From assembly GCA_043757045.1 (NCBI GenBank), contig JAYVQC010000149.1, positions 1 through 23,397 on the forward strand: DNA of 23,397 nucleotides. Direction: 5' to 3'. This document shows, one piece after another, positions 1 through 9,458 of the stretch. Under the pieces are notes generated by a model. That model was given only the letters and a program-made list of their open reading frames with translations, made no database searches and was not told the origin of the DNA. Made by a program: the position numbers and the translations under genes. How positions within the stretch are numbered: the stretch's first letter is position 1; each line of letters starts with the position of its first letter. This DNA is from JANNGC01 sp043757045 (lineage in GTDB: Bacteria > Verrucomicrobiota > Verrucomicrobiia > Limisphaerales > SIBH01).

Positions 1-61
1 CGCGAACTTGAAGCTCGGATGTCGCTTCCGCCCGCACGCGGCGAATGAATTCAAAAGGTTG

Positions 62-90
62 TTGAAGTGCGCGGAGTGCTCCCTGATATT
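62..90 (+). promoter_or_regulatory. Candidate sigma-70 promoter for tRNA-Pro
   Basis: A -35-like TTGAAG (62-67) is followed, after a 17-base spacer, by a -10-like GATATT (85-90). Transcription would start about base 97, giving a short leader before the tRNA at 125. The match is visual and the spacing is ideal, but neither box is perfect. Bases 1-61 show no convincing gene; a short open frame there runs into the tRNA. Confidence 0.4.
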
Positions 91-124
91 CCGCGCCGCT
101 CGTCCTCGGACGGGCAACACCGGT

Positions 125-202
125 CGGGGCGTAGCGTAGCCTGGCTAGCGCGCTTGCTTGGGGTGCAAGAGGTCGAGAGTTCAAATCTCTCCGCCCCGAC
201 CA
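125..202 (+). tRNA. tRNA-Pro, anticodon GGG
   Basis: A full cloverleaf can be folded. The acceptor stem pairs CGGGGCG (125-131) with CGCCCCG (192-198), followed by discriminator A199 and an encoded CCA (200-202). The anticodon stem CTTGC/GCAAG encloses the loop TTGGGGT (158-164), with anticodon GGG at 160-162. The T arm is GAGAG-TTCAAAT-CTCTC. GGG reads proline codons CCC and CCT, and the C1-G72 pair fits bacterial tRNA-Pro. The gene lies 45 bases upstream of the aldolase start. Confidence 0.95.
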
Positions 203-247
203 TTTTCTTCTCTTGCTCACTTCGTTTGAACTCCGTCGAATTGCGCC

Positions 248-901
248 ATGCTTTCTCGTTCGGAAATTTCCACCCGCCTCTCGGAACTCGGCCTCGTCGC
301 CGTCATCCGCACGTCTTCGTTTGAACTCGTCGCCCCGGTCTGCGAGGCGCTGGCGGCGGGGGGCGTATTCGCGCTCGAAGTGACCATGACGGTGCCGGAC
401 GCGCTGCAGGCCATGCGCGAGGTGAGCGCGAAGTTGGGGGACAAAATTTTGCTCGGCGCGGGAACAATCTTGAACGCGGCGCAGTGCGACGCGGCGCTGG
501 ACGCGGGGGCGCAATTCATCGTCAGCCCCATCACGAAAGTGGAAATCATCGCGGCGGCGCACGCGCGTAACAAACCAGTGATGCTCGGTGCCTACACGCC
601 CACCGAGGCGCAGCTCGCGCACGAGGCCGGTGCGGACTTCATCAAGATTTTTCCGGCGGACAAACTGGGGCCGGGTTACATCAAAAATTTGCGCGCGCCG
701 CTGCCGCACTTGCGCGTGGTGCCGACGGGTGGGGTGGATTTGCAGACCGCGCCGGAATTTCTGAAAGCCGGTTGCGCCGCGCTGGGCGTCGGTTCGTCGC
801 TGCTCTCGGTGGAGATTTTGCAGACGAAGAACTGGGCGGAACTCACGCGACGGGCCGGGGAGTTCGTGCGCGTGGTGCGGGAGACGCGAGTGGCAAATTG
901 A
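248..901 (+). CDS. eda: 2-dehydro-3-deoxyphosphogluconate / 4-hydroxy-2-oxoglutarate aldolase (KDPG/KHG aldolase)
   Basis: This 217-residue protein is a class I aldolase of the Eda family. The family splits 2-keto-3-deoxy-6-phosphogluconate into pyruvate and glyceraldehyde 3-phosphate, the last step of the Entner-Doudoroff and hexuronate routes, in the cytoplasm. The Schiff-base lysine is K133 in FIKIFPA, and the general acid/base glutamate is E44 in LEVTM. GAGT (70-73), SP (93-94) and the phosphate-binding PTGGV and GVGSSL segments are also present. Length matches the family (about 205-215). The ATG at 248 leaves only a few residues before the first helix; there is no clear Shine-Dalgarno. 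No edd, kdgK or uronate gene is adjacent, so the pathway served (sugar-acid or uronate breakdown) cannot be fixed from context. Confidence 0.93.
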   Translation: MLSRSEISTRLSELGLVAVIRTSSFELVAPVCEALAAGGVFALEVTMTVPDALQAMREVSAKLGDKILLGAGTILNAAQCDAALDAGAQFIVSPITKVEIIAAAHARNKPVMLGAYTPTEAQLAHEAGADFIKIFPADKLGPGYIKNLRAPLPHLRVVPTGGVDLQTAPEFLKAGCAALGVGSSLLSVEILQTKNWAELTRRAGEFVRVVRETRVAN

Positions 902-930
902 AGCGCCGGAGACGGGCGGTCTAAATTATC

Positions 931-1767
931 TCACGCCGGCGGTGCGGTGCGCGCGATGTTGAACGCGCGATCAAACTCGATGGCAAACGCGGTCATCTCC
1001 CCGGAAATTTTCGGCGACGCCTCGGAAAACTCGCCCGCGCGCGGCACCAGCAGTTGTGGATTCTGGCGCGCGAGCCGGCTCAACTCGAGCAGTGGTTGGA
1101 GCTGCGCCCCCAGGTCGCGCTGAAAGTTTTGCAGCCGCCGGTGAAAGAGCGCGAGTTCCGGCGGCGTGAGCGTGACCGGCTGCGTCGGCAGGCCGCTGAT
1201 CGGGCGCGGCAAGGCCGGACTGGCGGCGGGAGCGACCTCCTCGAAGCGCGCGGCCAGCGCCTCAAACTTCAACGCCGCCTTGGTGAATTGGTCCGCGATG
1301 CTCGGCAGCACGTCGCCACCGTTGGCCGGATCGAGCGCATTCAACGCCCGCGCTCCGGAGATGAAAAATCCTGTCTGGGCCAGCTCGCGCGCGGTGTACA
1401 TCAAATCACTTTGCAGCGCCTTGGACTGCTCCGCCGAGAGCGCGACCTCGCCGGGGACCCCGCCCGTCACATAATTCGTCCGGTTCCAGAGCGAGGGATA
1501 CCATGCCGCCTCGGTCGCGGGTCGAAGGCCGAGCGCGCGTTCACATTGGTGAACGAATTCCCGCACTTTGCCCGCGATGCGCGGCGGCTGCTCGACGAGC
1601 GTGTTCGACATGCGCGTGAGCACGGCGGGATTGTAGCGAATCAGTTCCGTGGCCGCGACGACGAGAGCGAGGCAGCCGTTCACATCGTGGCGCAAACTGG
1701 AAAAATGGCGGGCGAGTTCCTCGACTTGGGGCACGTCGAGGGTCACGGCTTGAGTGGGCAAATCCAT
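931..1767 (-). CDS. Unknown protein made of two 79-residue helical repeats, DHp-like
   Basis: No established family was recognised. From the ATG at 1767 it is 278 residues and probably cytoplasmic (no signal peptide or membrane segment). It carries an internal duplication: residues 3-81 and 193-271 align without gaps. Shared features are LPTQxVTL at the start of each copy, RxNPxxL in the middle, P-x-I-x-G, and a final F-x5-RA. In copy 1 the segment LRHDVNG resembles the H-box of histidine-kinase dimerisation helices; in copy 2 the aligned histidine is arginine. A linker of about 110 residues joins the copies, and no ATPase domain is present. An in-frame ATG at 1833 would add 22 residues, but the repeat boundary begins right after the internal Met, which favours 1767. 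It is divergent from the secreted protein at 1910. A scaffold or phosphotransfer-like role is speculation. Confidence 0.75.
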   Translation of the reverse strand: MDLPTQAVTLDVPQVEELARHFSSLRHDVNGCLALVVAATELIRYNPAVLTRMSNTLVEQPPRIAGKVREFVHQCERALGLRPATEAAWYPSLWNRTNYVTGGVPGEVALSAEQSKALQSDLMYTARELAQTGFFISGARALNALDPANGGDVLPSIADQFTKAALKFEALAARFEEVAPAASPALPRPISGLPTQPVTLTPPELALFHRRLQNFQRDLGAQLQPLLELSRLARQNPQLLVPRAGEFSEASPKISGEMTAFAIEFDRAFNIARTAPPA

Positions 1768-1909
1768 CGCGCGAAACGATGCTGACGGGCTGAAGTGAAA
1801 GCAAGCGTCCGGTGAAACAGCCCTGCGATGCACCCGCCGCGCACGAGGCTGGGAAATTCTCGTCGCGCATTCGCGCGCTCACTGTTAATGATGTGGCGAT
1901 TCATCGCTT

Positions 1910-4681
1910 ATGAAATGTGCCAAACTCTTTCGTCTCCTCAGCGCACTCGTGCTGTCTCCGTTGCTGCTCTCCGCGCAAATCACCATCACCGGCGTGGCGG
2001 ACAAGACGACGTACAACAACACGGTGACGCTGACCGTCGGCACGACGGCGGGCTTCGATTACAACGCGACGCTGAACTGGCAGCCCATCGCCACCGGCGT
2101 GCCGGTGGTGCTGAACAAGCCGGACTTCTACGAACTGCGCGTGGATGCCACGAACCAGAGCGGCGGCGCGGTCACGAGCTTGTATCGCCGCTTCATCGTG
2201 CTCTCGTCCGAGCGCGTGGGGACGGAGTGGGGCTTGCCGCCGCACGTTCCGTTTCCGGTGATCCAATCGGCCTCGAATGAATTCAGCGGCGCGCGGCTGC
2301 GCGTGCTGACGCCGGCGAATTTTCCCGCCGGCTACGAAATCCCCGTCGTGGCCTGGGTCGTGGACAATGACAATCACGCCGTGCGCGCGAACGGCCTGCT
2401 CGCGGCGGGCGGACAGAACTCGATTCAACTCAAGCGTGGCGTCGGTTCCGGTTTTCTCGCCAGCAATCAGGCGCCCGGCGTTTTGAACTACACACCCTCC
2501 GTCGGCGGCGTGGCCACGAACAAATCCATCACGCTCGAATCCGGCACGGTCTGGTCGAACGTCTCCGGCACGCTCAGCGGCGTGACGACGTGGCCGGCGC
2601 AGGCGCGCATCCGTGTCACCGGACATTTGTCTGTGCCTGCTGGAAGTTCACTGACCATCGGCGCCGGCGCGGTGGTGTTGTTGAACAGCGGCGTGAACAT
2701 CACGAACAACGGCGCCATCACCATCAGCGGCACGGTGGACCAGCCGGTCATCTTCACGCCGAACTCGCGGGCGCAGCCGTGGGGCGGATTTTTCATGCGC
2801 ACGAGCACAGCATCGTTGACCGGCACCGGCGTCATTTTCGTGGCGAGCGGCGCGGACCCGACGGGCGGCGCGGGCCATCGTCCCGAGCAATGCCTTTTCC
2901 TCGTGGACAGTACGCCGACGATTTCGCTGACGGACTCAGCGGCGATATTTCTCGCGGGCCAGATGGGCCATGCCTATGGCGGCGGGATCTTCAACTTCAC
3001 GCGGTTCCTGTTGCAGCACGCGACCACCGGCGGCGAATACACCGGCGCGAACTGGACGGTGAACGACAGCGCCTTCATCGAGTTCCCGGACGACACGGTG
3101 AACTTCGTGGATGCCGACAACGACGGACTGTATTTCGTGAGCGGCTCGCACACCTTCACCAACACGCTCATCGGCTGGACCAAGGACGACGGCATTGATT
3201 CGGGCGGCAGCGGCTACGGCCCGCTCACCTATCAGTCCTGTTGGTTCGAGGGTGCGGTTCACGAGGGCAACTCGCTCTCAGGCTACAAGAGTGTGTTCTC
3301 ACGCGGGACCGTTTATTTCGACTGCGGCCAAGGCATTGAAGATGGCTACAACGCGCCGACCGGGCGGTTGGACAATTGCTTTTTTACGATGAACCAGTCT
3401 GGCATCCGCCACGGCGACAACTATCCGAGCATCGGCAATTACGACGGCCGGTTTCTCGCGACCAACTGCATCTCCATTTACAACCACCGCGATATTTTCG
3501 GTTTCAATTGGAACAGCTCCGGCGGCTGGACGAACAGCCATGATCGTTTCTGGCCGAGCAACAACTGGGTGAGCGTGCAGGACACGAATTACCCGAACAA
3601 CTTCACCTGGAACCCCGCGACCGACGGCTGGCGGCTGGCCGCGTTCGGCGGACGCGAACGCGTGGGCGTGGGTTTCGGCGCGCGTGGCAACTCGCTGGCG
3701 GTGCTGCCGGACGGCATTCCGGTGGGCCTGAGCATTTTCTGCACGAACGAGGTGCGGGTGGATTACGCGATTGATGGCACGGACGGCACGCACGCCACCG
3801 GCACGCTGGTTTTCCCCGCCGGTTTGACTCGTCGCTTTATTCCCACTCCGACGAACGTGAACGGGGTGCTCCGCATCGCGCTCGTGAATCCCGTGAACGC
3901 GGCTGTGACGGGGCCGGGCGCGTTGCTCTTCCAGAATCTGCCGGCGACGCCGGGGGCCGGCCCGATCACATTGTTGCCGCTGGCCTCGAACTGGCGCTAC
4001 CTCGACGACGGCTCGGAGCAGGGCAGCGCGTGGCGCGCCTCGGCCTTCAACGACAGCGCGTGGAACAATGGCACAGCCCGGCTGGGCTTTGGTCTGGACG
4101 CGCTGCCCGTGGCAAGGACCATCCGCCGTTTCGTGCAGACCAACGGCGTGGACACCGCGCGGCAGATCACGAACTACTATTTCCGCGTTCCTGTGGTGGT
4201 CACCAACCCGGCGGCGTTCGAGATCGTCCAGTTCCGCTACCAGCGCGACGATGGCTGCGTGGTGTATTTGAACGGCGCGCAAATTTTCACGAACAACATG
4301 GGCCTGCCGCCCTACATCGCCAACACCTTCGCAGCCTCGACCATCAGCGGTGCCCCGGCCTTGAACACATTTTGGACGAACACCGTGGCCGCGAGCAATT
4401 TCGTTGCAGGCACGAACTGGCTCGCCGTCGAGGTGCATCAGATCACTCATACGTCGAGCGACATCGCGTGGAACCTCGAACTGTCCGGCCTGCCTGCGGC
4501 GCAGCCGCCGCGCGTGAGTCTGGTGAAGTTTGGCGGGGACGCGGTGCTGTTCTGGAATGATCCGGCCTTCGGTTTGGAAGAGGCGGACGTGGTGACCGGC
4601 CCGTGGCGTCCGGCGGTGATCACGAACAGCCCCTCGGCCTCCGGCATCAGCAGCAACCGTTTCTTCCGCTTGAAAAAGTAA
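1910..4681 (+). CDS. Large secreted protein with right-handed beta-helix and C-terminal jelly-roll domain
   Basis: A 923-residue exported protein. Residues 1-22 form a Sec signal peptide (KLFRLL, a hydrophobic core, then LLSAQ). Residues 25-110 look like an Ig-type beta domain. Roughly residues 214-534 show the repetitive V/I-x-N/G pattern of a parallel beta-helix, including ITNNGAITISGTVDQPVIF, as in pectate-lyase-like and adhesin folds. Residues 693-860 match the jelly-roll module common in Verrucomicrobiota and Planctomycetota surface proteins (NWRYLDDGSEQGSAW, FNDSAWNNG, RYQRDDGCVVYLNG). The last ~60 residues end in NRFFRLKK, a C-terminal pattern frequent in verrucomicrobial secreted proteins and possibly a sorting signal. 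No catalytic residues could be assigned; polysaccharide binding or cleavage, or a surface structure, are all possible. It is followed directly by a strong terminator and appears to be a single-gene transcript. Confidence 0.85.
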   Translation: MKCAKLFRLLSALVLSPLLLSAQITITGVADKTTYNNTVTLTVGTTAGFDYNATLNWQPIATGVPVVLNKPDFYELRVDATNQSGGAVTSLYRRFIVLSSERVGTEWGLPPHVPFPVIQSASNEFSGARLRVLTPANFPAGYEIPVVAWVVDNDNHAVRANGLLAAGGQNSIQLKRGVGSGFLASNQAPGVLNYTPSVGGVATNKSITLESGTVWSNVSGTLSGVTTWPAQARIRVTGHLSVPAGSSLTIGAGAVVLLNSGVNITNNGAITISGTVDQPVIFTPNSRAQPWGGFFMRTSTASLTGTGVIFVASGADPTGGAGHRPEQCLFLVDSTPTISLTDSAAIFLAGQMGHAYGGGIFNFTRFLLQHATTGGEYTGANWTVNDSAFIEFPDDTVNFVDADNDGLYFVSGSHTFTNTLIGWTKDDGIDSGGSGYGPLTYQSCWFEGAVHEGNSLSGYKSVFSRGTVYFDCGQGIEDGYNAPTGRLDNCFFTMNQSGIRHGDNYPSIGNYDGRFLATNCISIYNHRDIFGFNWNSSGGWTNSHDRFWPSNNWVSVQDTNYPNNFTWNPATDGWRLAAFGGRERVGVGFGARGNSLAVLPDGIPVGLSIFCTNEVRVDYAIDGTDGTHATGTLVFPAGLTRRFIPTPTNVNGVLRIALVNPVNAAVTGPGALLFQNLPATPGAGPITLLPLASNWRYLDDGSEQGSAWRASAFNDSAWNNGTARLGFGLDALPVARTIRRFVQTNGVDTARQITNYYFRVPVVVTNPAAFEIVQFRYQRDDGCVVYLNGAQIFTNNMGLPPYIANTFAASTISGAPALNTFWTNTVAASNFVAGTNWLAVEVHQITHTSSDIAWNLELSGLPAAQPPRVSLVKFGGDAVLFWNDPAFGLEEADVVTGPWRPAVITNSPSASGISSNRFFRLKK

Positions 4682-4701
4682 GGCGTGCTCCAGTCAACGT
4701 G

Positions 4702-4731
4702 CCGCCAGCGTCCCGCTGGCGGTTTTTCTTT
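4702..4731 (+). terminator. Rho-independent terminator after the beta-helix gene
   Basis: CCGCCAGCG (4702-4710) pairs with CGCTGGCGG (4714-4722) around a 3-base loop and is followed by TTTTTCTTT. It begins 21 bases after the stop codon of the secreted protein. Confidence 0.9.
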
Positions 4732-4883
4732 GTAGCGGCGTCTCGTGAGAGCGCCGCCATTTTCAAATTGAGGGCGAAAAAATTTCCCACAGATTTAGAA
4801 CGACCGCAGATGAAGTTTTCCATCTGAGGCTGTTCTGAATCTGTGGGAATGGATTGGCGGCGCTCTGACGGGACGCCGCTACA
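4731..4883. repeat. 153-bp nested palindromic repeat (REP doublet-like), family 1
   Basis: The ends are inverted copies starting TGTAGCGGCG (4731) and ending CGCCGCTACA (4883). The arms 4731-4758 and 4856-4883 match at all but two positions. An inner inverted pair, TTCCCACAGATT (4784-4795) and AATCTGTGGGAA (4838-4849), extends into partly matching flanks, and CAGATG/CATCTG makes a central hairpin. No ORF lies inside. The right end overlaps the last five bases of hisS and provides its TAG stop. The architecture (two inverted short repeats with a partly palindromic spacer) is that of REP doublets/REPINs or a small MITE. The same arm occurs again at 16527-16563. Confidence 0.85.
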
Positions 4884-6114
4884 GGGCGTCGGGCGCGCAG
4901 ACACGTTCCACGCGGGTCGTCAGATTTTTCACGCGGGCCGTCAGTGTGCCATCCGCGCCGCGTTCGAGGCGCACGGTTTTCTTCGCCTTCAATTCGAGCG
5001 CGCGCTTGAACTGCTTGTCGCCTTTGGCGGGCGTGAGTGAAAACTCCACGACGCTCCCGGCCTCACGCAGCCGTTGAATCACGCCGAGCGACTCGCCGCG
5101 CAGTGACTCGTCTTCGATCAATACGAAGGTGTCCACGTTCGCGGTGAACTCGGGCAGTAGTTGGCGCGACTTGAGCAGTTCACACAGCACCACGTCGCCC
5201 ATGCCGAAGCCGAGCGCGGGCAGATCCACTTTGCCGCCACTGATGAGTTTCAAAAGATTGTTGTAGCGTCCGCCGCCGGCGATGGCGCGGAACTCGCCCT
5301 TCACGTCGAAGGCCTCGAAGACGACGCCGGTGTAATAGGCCAGACCGCGAATCACGCCGTAATCAATTTTCACGAACGCGCCGAGTCCGCGCGCGGAAAG
5401 ATTGTCGAGCACCGCGCGCAACTCCGGCGTCGGCTCTCCGGACTTGATGAATGCGTCCACCTCGTCAAAGGAGAAGCCCAGTTCGCGCAGCTTTGTTTCA
5501 CTCACCGTGCGGTCTTCGCGCTCCAGCTTGTCCACGATTTGATAGAAGGCGTACGCCTTCGTCTCATCGGGACAACGCTTCGCGAAAAATTCCGCCCACG
5601 CATTGCGGCTGCTCAGGCGGATGACGAAATCCTCCTGCGTCAGCCCGAGCGCGCGCAGCGTGTCAATGAGCAGCGCGAGCAGTTCCGCGTCCGCCGCCAC
5701 GTCCGCCTCGCCGATGATGTCGCAGTTGAGCTGGAAGTGTTCGCGCAGGCGCCCCTTCTGCTGCTTCTCGTAGCGGAAGAGTTGTGGGATCGCGAACCAC
5801 TTGAACGGCTTCTTGTAATTGCGCTCCGCCGCGCTGGCCATGCGCGCCAGCGTGGGCGTCATCTCGGGTCGCAGCGCCACGGCGCGCTCGCCCTTGTCCG
5901 TGAAGTTGTAGAGCTGGCCGACGATTTCATCGCCGCTCTTGAGCGTGAACAGTTCGAGCGGTTCGAGCGGCGGGCCGTCGTATTCGCGGAAGCCGTAGCG
6001 GCGGGCGACCATGCGCCATTTGTCGAAAATGTATTGGCGCGCGTCCGCGCTCCACACGTCGGGCGCGGGGAGCGGTTCGGGATAAAAGTCACGAAAGCCG
6101 GGCAGTCGTTGCAT
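4879..6114 (-). CDS. hisS: Histidyl-tRNA synthetase
   Basis: A class II aminoacyl-tRNA synthetase that charges tRNA-His in the cytoplasm. The N-terminus MQRLPGFRDFYPE is the usual start of the fold (GxxDFxP), so the ATG at 6114 is preferred over a longer reading that begins at 6195; it gives 411 residues, close to the family norm. Motif 2 is FRYEKQQKGRLREHFQ, followed by NCDIIG. The histidine-binding segment is RGLAYYTGVVFEAFD; Ala replaces the Asp of the enterobacterial RGLDYY form, as in cyanobacterial and plastid-type HisRS. The GGGRYNNLL and GFGMGDVV segments of the catalytic core and an anticodon-binding domain (about residues 320-405) follow. It is divergent from icd. Its stop codon TAG lies inside the palindromic repeat at 4731-4883, so the last residues may have been altered by repeat insertion. 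Confidence 0.95.
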   Translation of the reverse strand: MQRLPGFRDFYPEPLPAPDVWSADARQYIFDKWRMVARRYGFREYDGPPLEPLELFTLKSGDEIVGQLYNFTDKGERAVALRPEMTPTLARMASAAERNYKKPFKWFAIPQLFRYEKQQKGRLREHFQLNCDIIGEADVAADAELLALLIDTLRALGLTQEDFVIRLSSRNAWAEFFAKRCPDETKAYAFYQIVDKLEREDRTVSETKLRELGFSFDEVDAFIKSGEPTPELRAVLDNLSARGLGAFVKIDYGVIRGLAYYTGVVFEAFDVKGEFRAIAGGGRYNNLLKLISGGKVDLPALGFGMGDVVLCELLKSRQLLPEFTANVDTFVLIEDESLRGESLGVIQRLREAGSVVEFSLTPAKGDKQFKRALELKAKKTVRLERGADGTLTARVKNLTTRVERVCAPDAL

Positions 6115-6267
6115 CGCGGAGAAAATCCCGAATCCGAAAGGCGAATGCCAAACAAATTCCGGCCCCACGCCTGGCCTGCCGCTCACGCTGTGCAAACTCC
6201 TTGCTGCCCCCTCTGCGCTGGGCTAAGAACGCGCGGCTTTTTTGAGGATAATTAACAGCGAACTTTT

Positions 6268-7629
<1,362 letters not shown>

Positions 7630-7679
7630 GCGAAGGCGCGCAGACCAGCCCGTCCGCACCTCGAAAGTTTAACCATTAT

Positions 7680-7736
7680 CCCCGCCGGTCGAAGCAACCG
7701 GCGGGGGCGGCTGCTGACCCACGGACAAGATCCGTG
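7680..7736 (+). terminator. Tandem hairpins after icd, possible terminator
   Basis: CCCCGCCGGT (7680-7689) pairs with ACCGGCGGGG (7697-7706), and CACGGA (7720-7725) pairs with TCCGTG (7731-7736). The first stem is very stable, but neither is followed by a T-run. They could form a Rho-independent-like stop, an mRNA 3'-stabilising structure or another repeat remnant. Confidence 0.45.
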
Positions 7737-7811
7737 TCCCCTCCAGAGTTCACCCCTCAATCCTTTGCTTGAGCCGCTCCGACTTCCGTGCATGATTCGC
7801 GCCGAACCAAT

Positions 7812-9191
7812 ATGAAAATAAACCAGCAACCGCTTTCGTTTTCCCCCGTCACGCGCCGCACGTTTCTTCGCACCGGCGCGATTCTCACCGCCGGTGTGGC
7901 CGCGCTCTCGCTGCCCGCGCGCGCGCAGGTCAACAAGAACAGCAAGCTCCGCATCTTCCAGGTCGGCGTGGGCGGCATCGGCAGCCTCCAGCGCGGCGGA
8001 CTCAAGGGCCATCCGCAAGTCGAATGGGCTGGGTTCGCCGATGTGGACCAACGCGAGTTGGACGGCATCAAGAAGCAACAGCCCAACGCCTGGACGGTGA
8101 AGGATTACCGCGAAGCCTTCGCCAGCAAAGCCGGCGACTTCGACGCCGTGATTTGTGACGTGCCGGATTTCCATCACCTGCCGGTGATGATGCACGCCTT
8201 GAAGCACAACAAACACATCTACGGCCAGAAGCCGCTCGTGCATCAGCTCGACGAACTGCGCGTGCTGCGCGTCGGCCTCAAAGCCCGTCCTAATTCTGTG
8301 ACGCAGATGGGCAACCAACGCTCCTGCAATCGCGGCCGCATGGTCGCGGTGGAAATTCTCCGCAAAGGCCAGCTCGGCAAACCTATCGAAGCCCACGTCT
8401 GGACGGGCGGCGTTTCGAAAGGCCATTACTTCGCCGACCCGTGGAGTGCCTACACGCCCGCGCAGCCGGTGCCGGAATATCTCGATTGGAATTTATGGCG
8501 CGGGCCGCTGATGTCCGAGATGCCGTACAGCGAAGACCTCGCGCCGCGTCGTTGGCGTGCGTTCTGGGAAACCGGCGGCGGCCAGCTTGCCGACTGGGGC
8601 TGCCATCTCATCGACCTGCTTTACTTCGCCTACGATATGCCCCAGCCCGAAGCGGTCATCACGCACACGCCCAAGCCCTCGAACACCGGCCACACCGCGC
8701 ACAACATGAGCACCATCACGTATCCGGGCGGTGGCCAGTTCGCGCGCAATAAATTTGTCATGCACTACAACGACGATGCCTTGACGCCCTCCTTCGCCGC
8801 GTTCGGCCTGCCGCCGATTAAACCTGGCGCGAACCACACCATGGTCGTGTGCGAGGAAGGCACGCTGCTCCTGCAAGCCGACGGAACGCCGCAGATTTTC
8901 CGAAAGGGCAAGGAAGTGGATGACGAGCCGATGCCGACCGTCGCGCCGCGCAACCACTGGAAAGATTGGGCCGACAACTGTCTCGGCGATCACAAGCCGC
9001 TCTGGACGCCGTTCGACATTGGCTCGCGCATCACGGAGCCGGCGCTGCTCGCGGTGAAGGCCACGCGCTTCCCCGGCGTGGAACTCCGTTGGGACGCGGC
9101 GAACTATCGCTTCACCAACAACGAGAAGGCGAACAAGACCATCCTCTCGCGCGAATACCGCGAAGGCTTCGCGCCGCCCACGGTGGCGTGA
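7812..9191 (+). CDS. Tat-exported Gfo/Idh/MocA family oxidoreductase
   Basis: A 459-residue NAD(P)-dependent sugar or inositol oxidoreductase homologue carrying a twin-arginine signal. TRRTFL at residues 14-19 is followed by a hydrophobic stretch and a PARAQ cleavage region near 39, so it is exported folded, with cofactor, to the periplasm. The Rossmann nucleotide site is VGVGGIGS (GxGxxG at 52-57) and FADVDQ. The catalytic EKP motif appears as QKP (139-141). The second domain contains LDWNLWRGP and GCHLIDLLY (263-271), typical of the long exported paralogues abundant in Verrucomicrobiota and Planctomycetota. Substrate is unknown. The ATG at 7812 is preferred over an upstream in-frame ATG at 7788 because it sits at the normal distance from the RR motif. 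It is followed by a strong terminator and is apparently monocistronic. Confidence 0.92.
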   Translation: MKINQQPLSFSPVTRRTFLRTGAILTAGVAALSLPARAQVNKNSKLRIFQVGVGGIGSLQRGGLKGHPQVEWAGFADVDQRELDGIKKQQPNAWTVKDYREAFASKAGDFDAVICDVPDFHHLPVMMHALKHNKHIYGQKPLVHQLDELRVLRVGLKARPNSVTQMGNQRSCNRGRMVAVEILRKGQLGKPIEAHVWTGGVSKGHYFADPWSAYTPAQPVPEYLDWNLWRGPLMSEMPYSEDLAPRRWRAFWETGGGQLADWGCHLIDLLYFAYDMPQPEAVITHTPKPSNTGHTAHNMSTITYPGGGQFARNKFVMHYNDDALTPSFAAFGLPPIKPGANHTMVVCEEGTLLLQADGTPQIFRKGKEVDDEPMPTVAPRNHWKDWADNCLGDHKPLWTPFDIGSRITEPALLAVKATRFPGVELRWDAANYRFTNNEKANKTILSREYREGFAPPTVA

Positions 9192-9219
9192 AGCGCGGAG
9201 GCTCCAACTGAATTCACGA

Positions 9220-9251
9220 GAACGCCGGGGCAGTCCCCGGCGTTCTTTTTT
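9220..9251 (+). terminator. Rho-independent terminator after the Gfo/Idh/MocA gene
   Basis: A perfect 11-bp stem, GAACGCCGGGG (9220-9230) with CCCCGGCGTTC (9235-9245), and a 4-base loop are followed by six T residues. It starts 29 bases after the stop. The remaining stretch to 9458 shows only a small hairpin, GCGGAAT/ATTCCGC (9410-9432), just upstream of the next gene. Confidence 0.95.
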
Positions 9252-9458
9252 GCCTGTGGCTTGAGCGTGGTCTGAGAGCCTGGGCTTCCAGACCGGGTGT
9301 TTGTTTTCTGAAAATGTCGAGCGGGCGGGAAGCCGGCGTGCCTCTCCACCCGGCCGTGGCCGCATCGGGGCGTGGGCGAAACCGGGGGTGTTCATCATCG
9401 GTTGGGAGTGCGGAATTCGTCATTTATTCCGCCCGGCGCGGCGGTTAATTTTTTTCTC

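Noticed and set aside
1..140. Open frame on the forward strand from base 2 to the stop at about 140
   Set aside because: It could be the tail of an upstream gene, but it runs 16 bases into the tRNA and resembles no family.
125..202. tRNA-Pro as an integration site for a mobile element
   Set aside because: No integrase gene, and no direct repeat of the tRNA 3' end was seen in the window.
67..324. Open frame across tRNA-Pro and the start of eda
   Set aside because: It is a translation of the tRNA and the aldolase 5' end in another frame; no protein-like features.
1054..1785. Long forward open frame opposite the duplicated unknown protein
   Set aside because: Arg/Gln/Glu-rich shadow typical of the antisense of a GC-rich gene. 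The reverse frame has an internal domain duplication that only makes sense as protein.
3299..4450. 383-residue reverse open frame inside the beta-helix gene
   Set aside because: Arg/His/Val-rich antisense shadow; the forward frame has a signal peptide and recognisable domains.
4784..4849. TTCCCACA-type sequences as DnaA boxes or an origin
   Set aside because: They differ from the TTATCCACA consensus at two positions, form an inverted pair inside a mobile-type palindrome, and no dnaA/dnaN or AT-rich unwinding region is near.
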